From contig CALSRZ010000001.1 of the NCBI GenBank assembly GCA_943788895.1, positions 62,001 through 126,000 of the forward strand: a stretch of 64,000 nucleotides of DNA, in the 5' to 3' direction. Source of the stretch: an uncultured Pseudomonadales bacterium (GTDB taxonomy: Bacteria > Pseudomonadota > Gammaproteobacteria > Pseudomonadales > Porticoccaceae). This document shows, one piece after another, positions 8,666 through 20,435 of the stretch. The translations under genes and the position numbers were made by a program. The notes below the pieces were generated by a model, which was not told where the DNA came from, made no database searches, and saw nothing but the letters and a program-made list of their open reading frames with translations. Positions within the stretch are counted from its first letter, which is position 1. The number at the start of each line of letters is the position of its first letter.

Positions 8666-9637
8666 CTAAACAACTCCCGCGCGCAGAATATCATGCATGT
8701 GCAATACACCAATTGGGTGATGATTTTCATCTTCGACAATCAGTGCGGTGATGGAACTGTCTTCCATAATCTTCAGCGCTTGAGCGGCGAGAATTTCGCC
8801 ATTGATGGTTTTTGGGTTGGCCGACATAACATCCGCCATAGTGGCGCTATTAATATCCACTTTGCCATCGACAATGCGGCGCAAATCACCATCGGTGAAA
8901 ACACCTAGCAGCATATTGTCTTCGCAGACCACGGTTGTCATACCAAAGCCTTTTTCGGTCATAACCAGTAGCGCCTGATGCAGTGGCTGGTCAGCCTTAA
9001 CCCGCGGCACCTGACTGTCTTTGTGCATAATATCGCTAACCCGCAGCAGTAACTTGCGTCCCAACGCACCGCTGGGGTGAGAGAAAGCAAAGTCTTCGGC
9101 GCTAAAGCCGCGCGATTCGAGCAGGGCAATGGCCAGGGCATCACCCATCGCCAGAGTGACAGTGGTGCTGGTGGTCGGTGCCAGATTTAATGGGCAGGCT
9201 TCAGTGTCGACACTGACATCAAGATTGGCGCGGGCCGCTTTAGATAGCACTGAATCGGCATTGCCGGTCATGCTGATCAGCGGGATGCCCAGACGCTTAA
9301 TCAGCGGGAGTATGGTGACAACTTCCGCTGTGCTGCCAGAATTTGAGATAGCAATAACCACATCATTTTTAGTGATCATTCCCAGATCGCCGTGACAGGC
9401 TTCGCCGGGATGGACAAAAAATGCCGGTGTGCCGGTGCTCGCGAGAGTGGCAGCAATCTTGTTGCCAATATGGCCAGACTTGCCCATACCGGTAATAACA
9501 ACTCGCCCTTCACAGTCGAGCATAGTTTGGCAGGCAGTTACAAAATTATCGTCGAGGCGGCCTAACAGCTGCTCGACGGCATCGGCTTCCATTTTAATGG
9601 TGCGCTTTGCGGAGGTTAAGAAATCTGTCGCAGTCAT
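8666..9637 (-). CDS. kdsD: D-arabinose-5-phosphate isomerase KdsD
   Basis: Converts ribulose 5-phosphate to arabinose 5-phosphate, the first KDO precursor. An N-terminal SIS domain (GMGKSGHIGNKIAATLASTG, FFVHPGEACHGDLGM, ISNSGSTAEV) is followed by two CBS domains (SDIMHKDSQVPRV; MADVMSANPKTI, GVLHMHDILRAGVV). ATG at 9637 begins MTATDFLTSAK; an in-frame GTG at 9649 is an alternative and neither has a strong Shine-Dalgarno. It is the first gene of the kdsD-lptB run. Confidence 0.95.
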   Translation of the reverse strand: MTATDFLTSAKRTIKMEADAVEQLLGRLDDNFVTACQTMLDCEGRVVITGMGKSGHIGNKIAATLASTGTPAFFVHPGEACHGDLGMITKNDVVIAISNSGSTAEVVTILPLIKRLGIPLISMTGNADSVLSKAARANLDVSVDTEACPLNLAPTTSTTVTLAMGDALAIALLESRGFSAEDFAFSHPSGALGRKLLLRVSDIMHKDSQVPRVKADQPLHQALLVMTEKGFGMTTVVCEDNMLLGVFTDGDLRRIVDGKVDINSATMADVMSANPKTINGEILAAQALKIMEDSSITALIVEDENHHPIGVLHMHDILRAGVV

Positions 9638-9730
9638 AATTTTTATCACTAGTATTTTTTAGGGACGCCATCCAAATGGAATCTGGGGGGCATTATAGAG
9701 CGAAATGCGCAGGTGGCGAAATCTCGCTCT

Positions 9731-10723
9731 TCAGCTATTTACTACATAGGGCCAAAGCAAAACATAGTAGAGGCAGTAGCCGCTGACAAGAATAAATCCA
9801 AAGCGCCGCGACAGTCTTGCCGGCGTGCCAGTTTTAGCGCCTCTAAACAGCGCGAAGGCAACCATGGCAACCAGCAGAATAGTCATTGCGGCGAGGCTTA
9901 AAAAGTCTCTGGAAAAAACTTCCGGGGTCAGCGCTATGGGCGAGATCGCACCCGCCGAAGTCATAACCAACATAATATTAAACAGATTTGAGCCAAAGAC
10001 ATTACCGATAGCAATATCGTGATGGCCGCGCACCGCGCTGACAGCTGAGGCCGCTAGTTCTGGCAGGCTAGTACCTATGGCAACCACCGTGAGTCCAATT
10101 ACCAGTTCGCTAACACCCATGGATTGGGCAATGGTCTTGGCGCTCCAGACAGTCACTTCAGCACTGGCCAGCAAGACGATTAAGCCGACGACAAACCATA
10201 GGCCGGCAGCGGCCATGGTGATATTTGGAATCTCTTCACCGGCGGCAACTTCTTCTGGGCTGGTGTGAGTTTTTTTGTATTTAACTGTAATAAAAATTAA
10301 CGGGAAAATCAGCGCGCCGAGCAGCAGGCTCTCACCGCGACCCAGATAGCCGTTGTAGAGACAGAGTCCGGCACCGGCAGTGATAAGTATTAGAATCACT
10401 GCCTCTTGAGTGAGTAGGTGCTTCTGTACAGGGATAGGCGCGATCAGTGCAGTGATACCCAGAACCAGACCAATATTGGCAAGGTTTGAGCCCAGTGCAT
10501 TGCCGACAGCCAGTTCACTGGCCTGATTGAGAGCTGCATTTACCGAGACTAGAATTTCAGGTGCAGAGGTACCTATAGAAACCACGGTCAAGCCAATAAC
10601 AAGTGGCGAGATACCATAATTTCTAGCCGCGCCCGCACTGCCGGCAACAAACCGATCTGCTCCCCAAAGCAGACCCAGAACGCCAACAATCAGACCTAAG
10701 GCCGGTAGTAACAGTGCACTCAT
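9731..10723 (-). CDS. yrbG: Calcium/sodium antiporter, YrbG family
   Basis: Inner-membrane cation exchanger of the CaCA family, 330 residues with two homologous halves of about five helices. Each half carries the alpha-repeat signature: GLTVVSIGTSAPEILVS with NALGSNLANIGLVLG in the first, GLTVVAIGTSLPELAAS with NVFGSNLFNIMLVM in the second. Beside kdsD as in E. coli. It is divergent from mlaC. The exchanged ions are inferred from the family. Confidence 0.93.
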   Translation of the reverse strand: MSALLLPALGLIVGVLGLLWGADRFVAGSAGAARNYGISPLVIGLTVVSIGTSAPEILVSVNAALNQASELAVGNALGSNLANIGLVLGITALIAPIPVQKHLLTQEAVILILITAGAGLCLYNGYLGRGESLLLGALIFPLIFITVKYKKTHTSPEEVAAGEEIPNITMAAAGLWFVVGLIVLLASAEVTVWSAKTIAQSMGVSELVIGLTVVAIGTSLPELAASAVSAVRGHHDIAIGNVFGSNLFNIMLVMTSAGAISPIALTPEVFSRDFLSLAAMTILLVAMVAFALFRGAKTGTPARLSRRFGFILVSGYCLYYVLLWPYVVNS

Positions 10724-10895
10724 AATTTCTCCATATTACCGCCATATGCACAGCGGGTTCTATTTCTTCAAAAGTTTGGGGATGTTATAGTGCTCGGCGG
10801 TTGTTGTCAGCAAACTTAGCTGCTGAAACTGTACTATTGCTGGCTGGAAAGACGTATAAGCGTTATTGATTTGTAAATACCTAGGGAGCGGGTCT

Positions 10896-11522
10896 ATGAG
10901 AAGAGTGGATATGAGTTTTAAAAAATGGATTGCGGTTGCCTTGCTAACGGTCATGATACCTTTGAGTTCTGCGGCAGATACAGCTACTGACCCCTATAAA
11001 AAAATTGAAAATGTCACGGTTGAATTGCTGGATATTATTGCCACCTACCGGGACTCTTATCCAGAGACTGAAGTCGCTTACTTTGACAAGCTGGATCAGC
11101 TATTGTCCGCGCATGTGGACTTCGGGTTTATTGCCCGCAATGTTATGGGCAGCTATGGCAGATCGGCGAGCCCGGCGCAGCGCGCCCTGTTTGCCAAGAC
11201 TTTTCGCGACGGCCTGGTGGAAACCTATGGGCGAGGCCTGATTGGCTACGAGGATCAAAAAATTGTACTGCTTGAGGCCGCGCCGCTGGCAAAAGGGCTG
11301 AGAAAAGTGACGGTGAAGCAGGAAATTCGCAGCACTGACACTGTCTACCCGCTGGAGTACAGCATGGCACGCAAGAAAACCGGCGAGTGGATGGTGGTCA
11401 ATGTGGTGATCAATGGCATCAACCTGGGCAAGACATTTCGCAACCAGTTTGTGCAGTCCGCCCAGCGATCCGGTGGCGATATTGATCAGGTGATCAGCGG
11501 TTGGCTGTCTGACTCAAAGTAA
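10896..11522 (+). CDS. mlaC: MlaC-type periplasmic phospholipid-binding protein (orphan)
   Basis: MlaC shuttles phospholipids between the outer-membrane MlaA complex and the inner-membrane MlaFEDB transporter. An n-region and hydrophobic core (KKWIAVALLTVMIPLSSAA) form a signal peptide, followed by the Ttg2D/MlaC fold (HVDFGFIARNVMGSYGRSAS, ALFAKTFRDGLVETYGRGLI, WMVVNVVINGINLGKTFRN). ATG at 10896 has AGGGAG eight bases upstream; upstream in-frame TTG at 10866 is less likely. The genes mlaF, mlaE, mlaD and mlaB, usually around it, are absent here: yrbG is immediately divergent and ibaG follows. Confidence 0.88.
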   Translation: MRRVDMSFKKWIAVALLTVMIPLSSAADTATDPYKKIENVTVELLDIIATYRDSYPETEVAYFDKLDQLLSAHVDFGFIARNVMGSYGRSASPAQRALFAKTFRDGLVETYGRGLIGYEDQKIVLLEAAPLAKGLRKVTVKQEIRSTDTVYPLEYSMARKKTGEWMVVNVVINGINLGKTFRNQFVQSAQRSGGDIDQVISGWLSDSK

Positions 11523-11578
11523 AAATTATCCCATGGTGCGCCGCTGTTAAAGGCGCGCCTCTAACAAAAGAGTAATCT

Positions 11579-11821
11579 ATGAATCCTGAAGACGTAAAAG
11601 CACTCCTCGAAAATGGCCTGGCTGATTGCCAGTTTCAAGTTGAGGCTGAGGGCAGCCATTTTAATATTGTTGCCATTGGTGAAATTTTCGAAGGCAAGCG
11701 ACCTGTGCAGCGTCAGCAGGCTATTTATGCGCTGTTAAATGAAAAGATTTCCTCCGGTGCTATGCATGCGGTCAATATGAAAATTTTCACCCCGGCCGAA
11801 TGGTCTGCTCGATCAGCCTAA
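11579..11821 (+). CDS. ibaG: BolA/IbaG family protein
   Basis: Small BolA-fold protein (80 residues), which in relatives binds [2Fe-2S] clusters with a monothiol glutaredoxin (a grxD gene lies at 59.4 kb). Visible are the class-II KH-like core VEAEGSHFNIVAIGEIFEG, the conserved RPVQRQQAIYALL and the candidate ligand His in GAMHAVNMKIFTP. In E. coli ibaG also lies between mlaB and murA. Frame and length are normal. Confidence 0.93.
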   Translation: MNPEDVKALLENGLADCQFQVEAEGSHFNIVAIGEIFEGKRPVQRQQAIYALLNEKISSGAMHAVNMKIFTPAEWSARSA

Positions 11822-11838
11822 TTGCTGTTCTTTTTTAA

Positions 11839-13122
<1,284 letters not shown>

Positions 13123-13180
13123 ATTGAGACTTATTACCAAGCTTAAATAGAAGCAGAGACAAGAGATAGCAGACAGAACA

Positions 13181-13816
13181 ATGACACAGATAACCATAGC
13201 CCTGACCAAGGGTCGAATATTAAAAGAGACATTGCCGCTTTTAGCAAGCGCTGGAATTGTTCCTGCAGAGGATATTTTCTCCAGCCGCAAGCTGGTATTT
13301 CCCACCAATCGTGACAATGTTCGATTAATTATTTTGCGCGGTTCCGATGTGACTACCTATGTGCAGTTCGGTGCTGCAGACATAGGTGTCGCCGGAAAAG
13401 ATATGCTTCTCGAGCATCAGGGTGATGGCTACTACGAGCCCCTCGATCTGGGTATTGCCCGCTGTAAATTGATGACCGCCGTGCCTGTGGGTTCCACCCA
13501 GCAGCACAGCAGACTGCGCGTGGCGACTAAATATATCAATGTAGCGCGCCAGTACTATGCCGAGCAGGGCAGACAGGCCGATTTGATTAAACTCTACGGT
13601 GCCATGGAGCTTGCGCCGATACTCGATCTCGCTCAGGAGATTGTCGATATTGTCGATACCGGCAATACCCTCAAGGCCAACGGTCTTGAAGCGCGCGAAG
13701 AGATTGCCGAAATCAGCTCGCGACTGATCGTCAACAAAGCGGCAATGAAAACCAAATTTACTGAAGTTCAGGCTATTGTCGATGCACTCAAAGAGGCGGT
13801 GGAGAACAAGCAATGA
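13181..13816 (+). CDS. hisG: ATP phosphoribosyltransferase, short form HisG
   Basis: Catalyses the first step of histidine synthesis, joining ATP and PRPP. At 211 residues it is the short form without the C-terminal regulatory domain; short HisG needs HisZ, which is not in this window. Typical segments are [28 protein letters not shown] and the PRPP loop [14 protein letters not shown]. The stop overlaps the hisD start by four bases. Confidence 0.96.
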   Translation: MTQITIALTKGRILKETLPLLASAGIVPAEDIFSSRKLVFPTNRDNVRLIILRGSDVTTYVQFGAADIGVAGKDMLLEHQGDGYYEPLDLGIARCKLMTAVPVGSTQQHSRLRVATKYINVARQYYAEQGRQADLIKLYGAMELAPILDLAQEIVDIVDTGNTLKANGLEAREEIAEISSRLIVNKAAMKTKFTEVQAIVDALKEAVENKQ

Positions 13817-15123
13817 CCGTTGCCATCAGCAAACTATGCGCCAGCGACCAGGGGTTTGATCAAACTCTGGAAAAGCTTATCGCCTGGGATATGGTCTCGG
13901 ATACTGCGGTTGAAGAAACCGTTAGCGGCATTCTGCGTCAGGTTAGAGCGCAGGGTGATCAGGCATTAATTGAATTTACCAATCGTTTTGATCGTCGACA
14001 GGTTGAGACTATCGACCAGCTGTCGATATCCGCCGAGCAACTTCAGGAAGCACTGGCATCGATTGATAGCGACTCCCGGCAGGCACTGGAGACAGCCGCC
14101 ACCAGAATTCGTGATTATCACAATCACCAGGCACAGGAATCCTGGCAGTACCAGGAAGCCGATGGCACAGTTTTAGGACAGCAGATTACCCCGCTGGATC
14201 GAGTCGGTATCTATGTGCCCGGTGGCAAGGCCAGCTATCCCTCCTCAGTGCTGATGAACTGTATTCCAGCACGGGTTGCCGGTGTTAAAGAAGTCATAAT
14301 GATGGTGCCCGCACCGGGTTCAGAGTTGAGTCCTATGGTTCTGGCTGCCGCTGCAATTGCTGGTGTTGATCAGGTCTTCACCATTGGCGGTGCTCAGGCA
14401 GTTGCCGCGCTCGCCTATGGCACTGAGACAGTGCCAAAAGTCGATAAGATTGTCGGCCCCGGCAATATCTATGTGGCTACCGCCAAGCGTATGGTATTTG
14501 GCTCTGTGGGTCTGGATATGGTTGCCGGTCCCAGTGAGATACTGGTGGTCTGTGATGGTCAAACCGATCCTGACTGGATTGCTATGGACCTGTTTTCTCA
14601 GGCCGAGCACGATGAAGATGCCCAATCTATTTTTATCGCTTGGGATGCTGACTATATAGAGGCAGTACAGAGCAGTATAAATAGGCTCTTGCCCGAGATG
14701 GAACGCAAAGACATTATCCGTCAATCTCTAGAGCGCCGCGGCGCGCTAATTGAGGTTGCCGACGAACAGCAGGCTGTTGAGTTAATCAATCGTATCGCTC
14801 CAGAGCATCTCGAATTGTCTGTGGAAGACCCCCAAGCCTGGCTGCCAAAAATCCGTCATGCCGGGGCTATTTTTATGGGTCGCCACACCGCCGAGGCGCT
14901 GGGTGATTACTGTGCTGGACCAAACCATGTACTGCCGACATCGGCGACGGCGCGTTTTTCATCGCCACTCGGTGTCTATGATTTTCAGAAGCGCAGTTCA
15001 TTGATTTACTGCTCAGAGCAGGGTGCATCTGAATTGGGTAAAGTGGCCTCTGTGCTGGGCCGAAGCGAATCGCTGACCGCTCACGCGCGTTCAGCTGAAT
15101 ATCGAATTAAAAGCACAAAATAA
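13813..15123 (+). CDS. hisD: Histidinol dehydrogenase HisD
   Basis: Zn-dependent NAD enzyme oxidising L-histidinol to histidine, the last two steps of the pathway. It is 436 residues. Family signatures are [48 protein letters not shown], the zinc-binding [10 protein letters not shown] and the catalytic [10 protein letters not shown]. It overlaps hisG by four bases and is 32 bases upstream of hisC, forming a partial his operon. Confidence 0.97.
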   Translation: MTVAISKLCASDQGFDQTLEKLIAWDMVSDTAVEETVSGILRQVRAQGDQALIEFTNRFDRRQVETIDQLSISAEQLQEALASIDSDSRQALETAATRIRDYHNHQAQESWQYQEADGTVLGQQITPLDRVGIYVPGGKASYPSSVLMNCIPARVAGVKEVIMMVPAPGSELSPMVLAAAAIAGVDQVFTIGGAQAVAALAYGTETVPKVDKIVGPGNIYVATAKRMVFGSVGLDMVAGPSEILVVCDGQTDPDWIAMDLFSQAEHDEDAQSIFIAWDADYIEAVQSSINRLLPEMERKDIIRQSLERRGALIEVADEQQAVELINRIAPEHLELSVEDPQAWLPKIRHAGAIFMGRHTAEALGDYCAGPNHVLPTSATARFSSPLGVYDFQKRSSLIYCSEQGASELGKVASVLGRSESLTAHARSAEYRIKSTK

Positions 15124-15155
15124 GAGAGTGCTAACAGCTATGGTTTTGAAGAATT

Positions 15156-16223
15156 ATGAGTAAGTACTGGAGTAATTTTGTTGCTAGCCTCGACCCCTAC
15201 ACACCAGGGGAACAGCCGGCTATTAACAATCTGACCAAGTTAAATACCAATGAAAATCCCTATGGACCATCGCCAAAAGTACTGCAGGCAATGGAAGATG
15301 CGGTTAATGGGGATCTGCGTCTCTACCCGCCACCCAATGCAGATCAGCTTAAGCAGACGATCGCTGACTATTACCAACTAAATACAGATCAGATATTTGT
15401 TGGCAATGGATCCGATGAAGTGCTGGCCCATGTGTTTAACGCTCTTTTTCGCCAGACTCAGGGCATACTGTTTCCCGATATCAGCTACAGCTTTTATCCG
15501 GTTTACTGTGGCCTCTACGCCATCCAGTACAGCCAGGTGCCACTGGCAGACGACTTTTCATTAGATCTGGATAAATATTGCCGTCCCAATGGCGGCATTA
15601 TTTTTCCCAACCCCAATGCACCCACAGGTCGGTTGCTGGCACTGGATGCCATCGAGAAACTGCTGCAGTCAAATCGCGACTCGGTAGTGGTTGTGGATGA
15701 AGCCTATATAGATTTTGCCGACAGCGGTTCCAGTGCGGTGGCGCTGGTCAATCAATACGACAACCTTTTAGTGGTTCAAACCATGTCCAAATCCCGCTCA
15801 TTGGCGGGCTTGCGAATTGGCTATGCCATGGGTTCCGCTGAGCTGATCGAAGGTCTTGAGCGGGTTAAAAACAGCTTTAATTCCTATCCCCTCGGCCATG
15901 TGCAAATTGCCGCAGGTGTTGCCGCCTTTAAAGATAATCAATACTTTGAAGAGACTCGCCAGCTGGTTATCAATAGCCGTGTGCAGCTAACTCAACAGCT
16001 TAAAGCTATGGGCTTTGAGATTTTGCCCTCGGCGGCGAATTTTGTATTTGTTCGTCACTGTGACTTCAGCGCCGAAGACTTGGCGCAGTCACTGCGTGAT
16101 AAGAATATTATTGTTCGCCACTTTAACAAGCCGCGTATCAATGAGTTTTTGCGTATCACTGTGGGTAGCGAAGAGCAGAATCAGCTGTTGATCGATAGTC
16201 TAAGCGCTATTTTTGAAGGTTAA
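15156..16223 (+). CDS. hisC: Histidinol-phosphate aminotransferase HisC
   Basis: PLP-dependent fold-type I aminotransferase converting imidazole acetol phosphate to histidinol phosphate. It is 355 residues. The N-terminal [14 protein letters not shown], the segment [12 protein letters not shown], the [10 protein letters not shown] motif and the PLP lysine in [18 protein letters not shown] are all present. It ends the hisGDC group and is convergent with the protease gene nine bases away. Confidence 0.96.
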   Translation: MSKYWSNFVASLDPYTPGEQPAINNLTKLNTNENPYGPSPKVLQAMEDAVNGDLRLYPPPNADQLKQTIADYYQLNTDQIFVGNGSDEVLAHVFNALFRQTQGILFPDISYSFYPVYCGLYAIQYSQVPLADDFSLDLDKYCRPNGGIIFPNPNAPTGRLLALDAIEKLLQSNRDSVVVVDEAYIDFADSGSSAVALVNQYDNLLVVQTMSKSRSLAGLRIGYAMGSAELIEGLERVKNSFNSYPLGHVQIAAGVAAFKDNQYFEETRQLVINSRVQLTQQLKAMGFEILPSAANFVFVRHCDFSAEDLAQSLRDKNIIVRHFNKPRINEFLRITVGSEEQNQLLIDSLSAIFEG

Positions 16224-16232
16224 GGCTAGACC

Positions 16233-17390
16233 CTAGTTTCCAGAATTGGTCGGTCTTATTCCGGCCACCGCAGTGACCTCAAAGGTTTCACCCTGTCGCC
16301 AAATCTCTAATTCAATCGGTGTTCCAGGTGCCACATCGGCAATCTGGTTAACACTGCTCTGGCGGTCAGTGACCGGCTCACCGTTAATCGCAATCACTAT
16401 ATCCCCGGGCTGGATTCCCGCCAGATGTGCTGGACTGCTGTTGTAGATGGCGCGAACTAAGAGTCCATAGGAGATGCTTAGATTAAGCCGCTTGGCAATC
16501 TGCGGCGTTAGCGGAAAGGCCTCCATGCCAACCCAGCCACGCACCACATAGCCGTAGCTGATAATATCTTTAAGCACTTTTTCCGCGGTATTCGCTGGAA
16601 TAGCAAAGCTGATTCCCGCCGAGCCAGACTGGTTGAGAATAGCCGTATTGATACCCAGCAGATTGCCATAGCTATCCACCAGTGCACCGCCAGAGTTACC
16701 CGGATTAATATCCGCATCGGTCTGAATAAAGTTTTCAAAGGTATTTAACCCCAGACCATTGCGCCCCTTGGCGCTGATAATGCCCTGAGTTACGGTTTGT
16801 CCAACGCCATAGGGATTGCCGATCGCCAATACCACATCACCGATTTTGGCCTGAGCCGGTTCGCCGATAGAGATTGGCTGCAGATTATTGCTGGCAATTT
16901 TAAGTACTGCTAAATCTGTCTCCGGGTCCTTGCCGACCACAGTGGCTGCCGCTTCGGTCCCGTCGTAGAGCAATACCAGAATGTGGTCAGCGCCATCGAT
17001 AACATGGTTATTGGTCAGAATAAAACCATCGCTCTGCATAATCACGCCAGAGCCCAGTGAGGACTGAATACGCTGCTGGGGTTTGTCGAATAGGCGTCTG
17101 AAATAGGGGTCATCCAACAGCGGATGTTTCGCCGACTTGGTGACTTTGCGCGTGTAGATATTGACGACCGAGGGTGCTGCGCGGGTGACAGCATGGGAAT
17201 AGGATGCCGGCCCTGCCCACTGATTAGCAGAACCGTTTTGCTCCAGATCCATCAGCGACTGATCTGCTGTATCAGTCTGCTGGCGAAACTCCGGAAACAC
17301 CAGCAGCAACAGGGCCGCAACAAATAATCCGAGCAATATCGGCTTACCGATGTAACCAACAATAAACTTTACTGTGCGATTATTTGTCAC
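16233..17390 (-). CDS. algW: AlgW/DegS-type periplasmic serine protease
   Basis: Membrane-anchored trypsin-like protease with one PDZ domain. In Pseudomonas AlgW starts the regulated proteolysis of the anti-sigma factor MucA upon envelope stress. One N-terminal anchor (ILLGLFVAALLLLVF) is followed by the triad His in LTNNHVIDGAD, Asp in DPETDLAVLKI and Ser in NPGNSGGALVD, then a PDZ domain (AHLAGIQPGDIVIAINGEPV). A GTG start at 17390 with AAGG seven bases upstream gives 385 residues; an upstream in-frame ATG at 17528 gives an unlikely N-terminal extension. A hisGDC neighbour also occurs in Pseudomonas. Confidence 0.92.
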   Translation of the reverse strand: MTNNRTVKFIVGYIGKPILLGLFVAALLLLVFPEFRQQTDTADQSLMDLEQNGSANQWAGPASYSHAVTRAAPSVVNIYTRKVTKSAKHPLLDDPYFRRLFDKPQQRIQSSLGSGVIMQSDGFILTNNHVIDGADHILVLLYDGTEAAATVVGKDPETDLAVLKIASNNLQPISIGEPAQAKIGDVVLAIGNPYGVGQTVTQGIISAKGRNGLGLNTFENFIQTDADINPGNSGGALVDSYGNLLGINTAILNQSGSAGISFAIPANTAEKVLKDIISYGYVVRGWVGMEAFPLTPQIAKRLNLSISYGLLVRAIYNSSPAHLAGIQPGDIVIAINGEPVTDRQSSVNQIADVAPGTPIELEIWRQGETFEVTAVAGIRPTNSGN

Positions 17391-17463
17391 GCTGGAACCT
17401 TGGGTTATTGGGCTTAATATTGTGCTCGGACTGCTTTTGATTATGGCACAAAAATTTAGTGGT

Positions 17464-17766
17464 TTAGCGCAATAAGTTGGAAAGTCGTGGGTCTGGTGTT
17501 TTGGCTTTGCGGTAAACCAGAATGACATGGCCTATGGACTGAACTAGCTGGGCACTGTGATCTTTGCAGATAGTCTCGGTCAGCGCTTTCTTGGCATCGC
17601 GATCATCAGCCACCAGTTTAATCTTGATTAATTCGTGGTCATTCAGTGCTCGGGCAATCTCGGCATTGACGTTTTCACTGAGGCCATTGCCTGCAACGGT
17701 CACTACAGGCTTAAGATTATGGCCTAATCGACGTAAATGTTTCTTATCTTCGTTGGAACTTGTCAT
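17464..17766 (-). CDS. yhbY: Ribosome assembly RNA-binding protein YhbY (CRM domain)
   Basis: Single CRM-domain protein of 100 residues that associates with pre-50S particles in E. coli. The start LRRLGHNLKPVVTVAGNGLSE carries the family fold with the GxxG-like loop, followed by ALNDHELIKIKLVADDRDAK. It is divergent from rlmE, the same arrangement as in E. coli. Confidence 0.93.
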   Translation of the reverse strand: MTSSNEDKKHLRRLGHNLKPVVTVAGNGLSENVNAEIARALNDHELIKIKLVADDRDAKKALTETICKDHSAQLVQSIGHVILVYRKAKTPDPRLSNLLR

Positions 17767-17829
17767 AATGCGGGGCTCATTCTATAGGTCGGACTATCTA
17801 AGGTCGGACATTCTAGCGAAAACCACAGC

Positions 17830-18447
17830 ATGGCGAAATCTAAAAATCGTAGTTGGATAAAACAACATGTAAAAGATCCCTATGTGCAACAGTCACAGAG
17901 GGATGGTTACCGATCTCGGGCCAGCTATAAACTGCTCGAAATTATCAGTAAGGACAATATGATCCGCTCCGGAATGACCGTCGTAGACTTAGGTGCAGCA
18001 CCTGGTGGCTGGTCACAGGTGGCCGCAGAGTTAGTCGGTCACGAGGGTAGGGTGCATGCGGTTGACCTGCTGCCAATGGACGGTATTGCCGGCGTCGATT
18101 TTATTCTTGGGGATTTTACTGAGGATGATATCTTGCAGCAGCTGTTAAAACTGATCGATAATCGTCCTGTAGACCTTGTAATTTCGGATATGGCCCCCAA
18201 TTTAACAGGTAGCAAAGCAGTTGATCAGCCGGCGAGTATCTATTTAGTTGAACTTGCTCTTGATCTGGCCTGCCAGGTAATGAAACCCGAAGGGGTTTTT
18301 GTTGCCAAAATATTCCAGGGAGAGGGATTCGATGAATTTGTACGGCATGTTAGAACGTTGTTTAATACTGTCAGTATGCGTAAACCCGACGCTTCAAGAG
18401 CCAAGTCTCGAGAAGTCTATATGGTTGCCAAGGGCCTGAAGGCCTGA
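17830..18447 (+). CDS. rlmE: 23S rRNA 2'-O-methyltransferase RlmE (FtsJ/RrmJ)
   Basis: Methylates U2552 of 23S rRNA in the A-loop, late in 50S assembly. It is 205 residues: [10 protein letters not shown] with the catalytic K region, the SAM-binding [14 protein letters not shown], the acidic motif LGDFTED, the catalytic D in [12 protein letters not shown], and [10 protein letters not shown] with the later Lys/Glu of the K-D-K-E tetrad. Directly upstream of ftsH (16 bases) as in E. coli; in that species both are heat-shock genes. Confidence 0.96.
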   Translation: MAKSKNRSWIKQHVKDPYVQQSQRDGYRSRASYKLLEIISKDNMIRSGMTVVDLGAAPGGWSQVAAELVGHEGRVHAVDLLPMDGIAGVDFILGDFTEDDILQQLLKLIDNRPVDLVISDMAPNLTGSKAVDQPASIYLVELALDLACQVMKPEGVFVAKIFQGEGFDEFVRHVRTLFNTVSMRKPDASRAKSREVYMVAKGLKA

Positions 18448-18463
18448 CACAGAGGATACAAAC

Positions 18464-20377
18464 TTGAACGATATGGCGAAAAACTTAATTGTATGGCTGG
18501 TACTGGCCGCAATTCTTTTATCTGTTTTTAACAGCTTTACCCCCCAGCCTGTAGACAATGAAGTTGTCTATTCAGACTTTGTGGAGGAAGTTCAAAACGA
18601 GCGGGTATCCAGTGTCACTATCAACGGCTTAATTATTGAAGGCGTTAGACGCGACGGCACCAAATTTAAGACGGTGCGTCCTAATGTTCAGGATCCAGGT
18701 CTGATGGACGATCTGCTCAATCACAAAGTCAAAGTGGTCGGCAAAGAGCCCGAGACCCCAAGTCTGATCTCGCAATTACTGCTGGCCGCATTCCCAATAC
18801 TTTTAATTCTCGCGATTTTTGTCTTCTTTATGCGCCAGATGCAGGGCGGTGGCGGCGGTAAAGGCGGCCCCATGAGCTTTGGTAAGAGCAAGGCCAAGCT
18901 GCTTAGTAGCGACCAGATCAACACAACCTTTGCCGATGTAGCCGGTGTCGATGAAGCCAAAGAAGATGTTGGCGAGCTGGTTGAATTTTTAAGCGACCCG
19001 AGTAAATTCCAGCGCCTTGGTGGTCGTATCCCCAAAGGCGTATTGATGGTTGGACCTCCGGGTACAGGTAAAACCCTGCTGGCAAAAGCGATTGCCGGTG
19101 AAGCCAAGGTGCCGTTTTTCTCAATCTCCGGTTCTGACTTTGTCGAGATGTTTGTCGGTGTCGGTGCCTCGCGAGTTCGCGATATGTTCGAGCAGGCCAA
19201 GAAGCAGGCCCCATGCATTATCTTTATCGATGAGATCGATGCGGTCGGTCGACACCGTGGTGGCGGCTGGGGTGGCGGCAACGATGAGCGCGAACAGACC
19301 CTCAACCAGCTGCTGGTTGAAATGGATGGTTTTGAAGGCAATGAAGGCGTGATTGTGATCGCCGCAACCAACCGTCCGGATGTATTGGATAAAGCACTGT
19401 TAAGACCCGGCCGATTCGATCGTCAGGTCTATGTTGGCCTGCCCGATATTCGCGGTCGTGAACAGATTCTTAAAGTCCATGGGCGCAAAGTGCCCCTCGA
19501 CGAGAGTGTCGAGCTAGGTATTCTTGCCCGCGGTACCCCGGGTTTCTCCGGTGCCGATCTTGCCAACCTAATTAACGAAGCCTCTCTGTTTGCCGCTCGT
19601 GCCAACCGTCGGGTTGTCACTATGGAAGAGTTCGAAAAGGCTCGCGACAAAATTATGATGGGTGCCGAGCGCCGCTCTATGGTGATGTCCGATAAGGAAA
19701 AAGCCAACACCGCCTACCATGAGGCCGGCCACGCCATTATTGGTCGTCTAGTGCCAGAGCACGATCCAGTGCACAAGGTCACTATTATTCCCCGCGGTCG
19801 CGCTCTGGGTGTTACCCAGTACCTGCCCGAAGAAGATCGCTACAGCATGAGTCGTCGCCAACTGTTTAGTCAGCTGTGCAGTCTGTTTGGTGGCCGTATT
19901 GCCGAAGAGCTGATTGGCGGTATAGATGGTGTAACCACCGGCGCCTCCAACGATATTGAGCGAGCCACACAGATGGCGCGCAATATGGTTACCAAGTGGG
20001 GCCTGAATGAAAAAATGGGTCCTGTGCTCTACGGCGAAGACGAGTCTCAAGCGCCAGGGGGTGGTAATACCCATTACTCTGAAGATACCTCCAGAGAGAT
20101 CGATCAGGAAGTGCGTCAGATTCTCAATGATGCCTATGCTCAGGCTTCGAAATTGCTTGGAGATAACCGTGATATTCTCGAGGCGATGAAAGATGCCCTG
20201 ATGGAATATGAAACTATAGATGCGGATCAGGTTGATGATCTAATGAACCGACGTAAAGTGCGTCCGCCCCATCAATGGGATGACAATGACTCAGGAACGG
20301 GTTCTGGTGCAGACTCAGGTGGCAGCAAAGATGATGCTACCGAAGGCCCAATTGGTGGCCCTGTCGAAGAAATCTAG
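18464..20377 (+). CDS. ftsH: ATP-dependent zinc metalloprotease FtsH
   Basis: Essential inner-membrane AAA+ protease that degrades, among others, LpxC and sigma-32 in E. coli. Two membrane helices (about residues 8-25 and 103-122) flank a periplasmic domain; then Walker [14 protein letters not shown], Walker [12 protein letters not shown], the SRH and the zinc site HEAGH. It is 637 residues. I prefer the TTG start at 18464, with AGAGGA seven bases upstream, over ATG at 18473. A strong terminator follows the stop. Confidence 0.97.
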   Translation: MNDMAKNLIVWLVLAAILLSVFNSFTPQPVDNEVVYSDFVEEVQNERVSSVTINGLIIEGVRRDGTKFKTVRPNVQDPGLMDDLLNHKVKVVGKEPETPSLISQLLLAAFPILLILAIFVFFMRQMQGGGGGKGGPMSFGKSKAKLLSSDQINTTFADVAGVDEAKEDVGELVEFLSDPSKFQRLGGRIPKGVLMVGPPGTGKTLLAKAIAGEAKVPFFSISGSDFVEMFVGVGASRVRDMFEQAKKQAPCIIFIDEIDAVGRHRGGGWGGGNDEREQTLNQLLVEMDGFEGNEGVIVIAATNRPDVLDKALLRPGRFDRQVYVGLPDIRGREQILKVHGRKVPLDESVELGILARGTPGFSGADLANLINEASLFAARANRRVVTMEEFEKARDKIMMGAERRSMVMSDKEKANTAYHEAGHAIIGRLVPEHDPVHKVTIIPRGRALGVTQYLPEEDRYSMSRRQLFSQLCSLFGGRIAEELIGGIDGVTTGASNDIERATQMARNMVTKWGLNEKMGPVLYGEDESQAPGGGNTHYSEDTSREIDQEVRQILNDAYAQASKLLGDNRDILEAMKDALMEYETIDADQVDDLMNRRKVRPPHQWDDNDSGTGSGADSGGSKDDATEGPIGGPVEEI

Positions 20378-20395
20378 ATTCCTCTATGCAGGATT

Positions 20396-20435
20396 AGCCC
20401 CGCTGTCAGATTGACTGCGGGGCTTTTTATTTTTT
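20396..20435 (+). terminator. Rho-independent terminator after ftsH
   Basis: The stem AGCCCCGC/GCGGGGCT (eight perfect pairs, 20396-20403 and 20417-20424) with a 13-base loop is followed by a T-rich run. It ends one base before the folP ATG, so folP translation from read-through or from its own start would lack a Shine-Dalgarno. Confidence 0.92.

Noticed and set aside
18721-19371. Antisense frame of 216 codons in ftsH
   Set aside because: It mirrors the highly conserved AAA+ domain and is rich in Ser/Pro as expected of a shadow frame.
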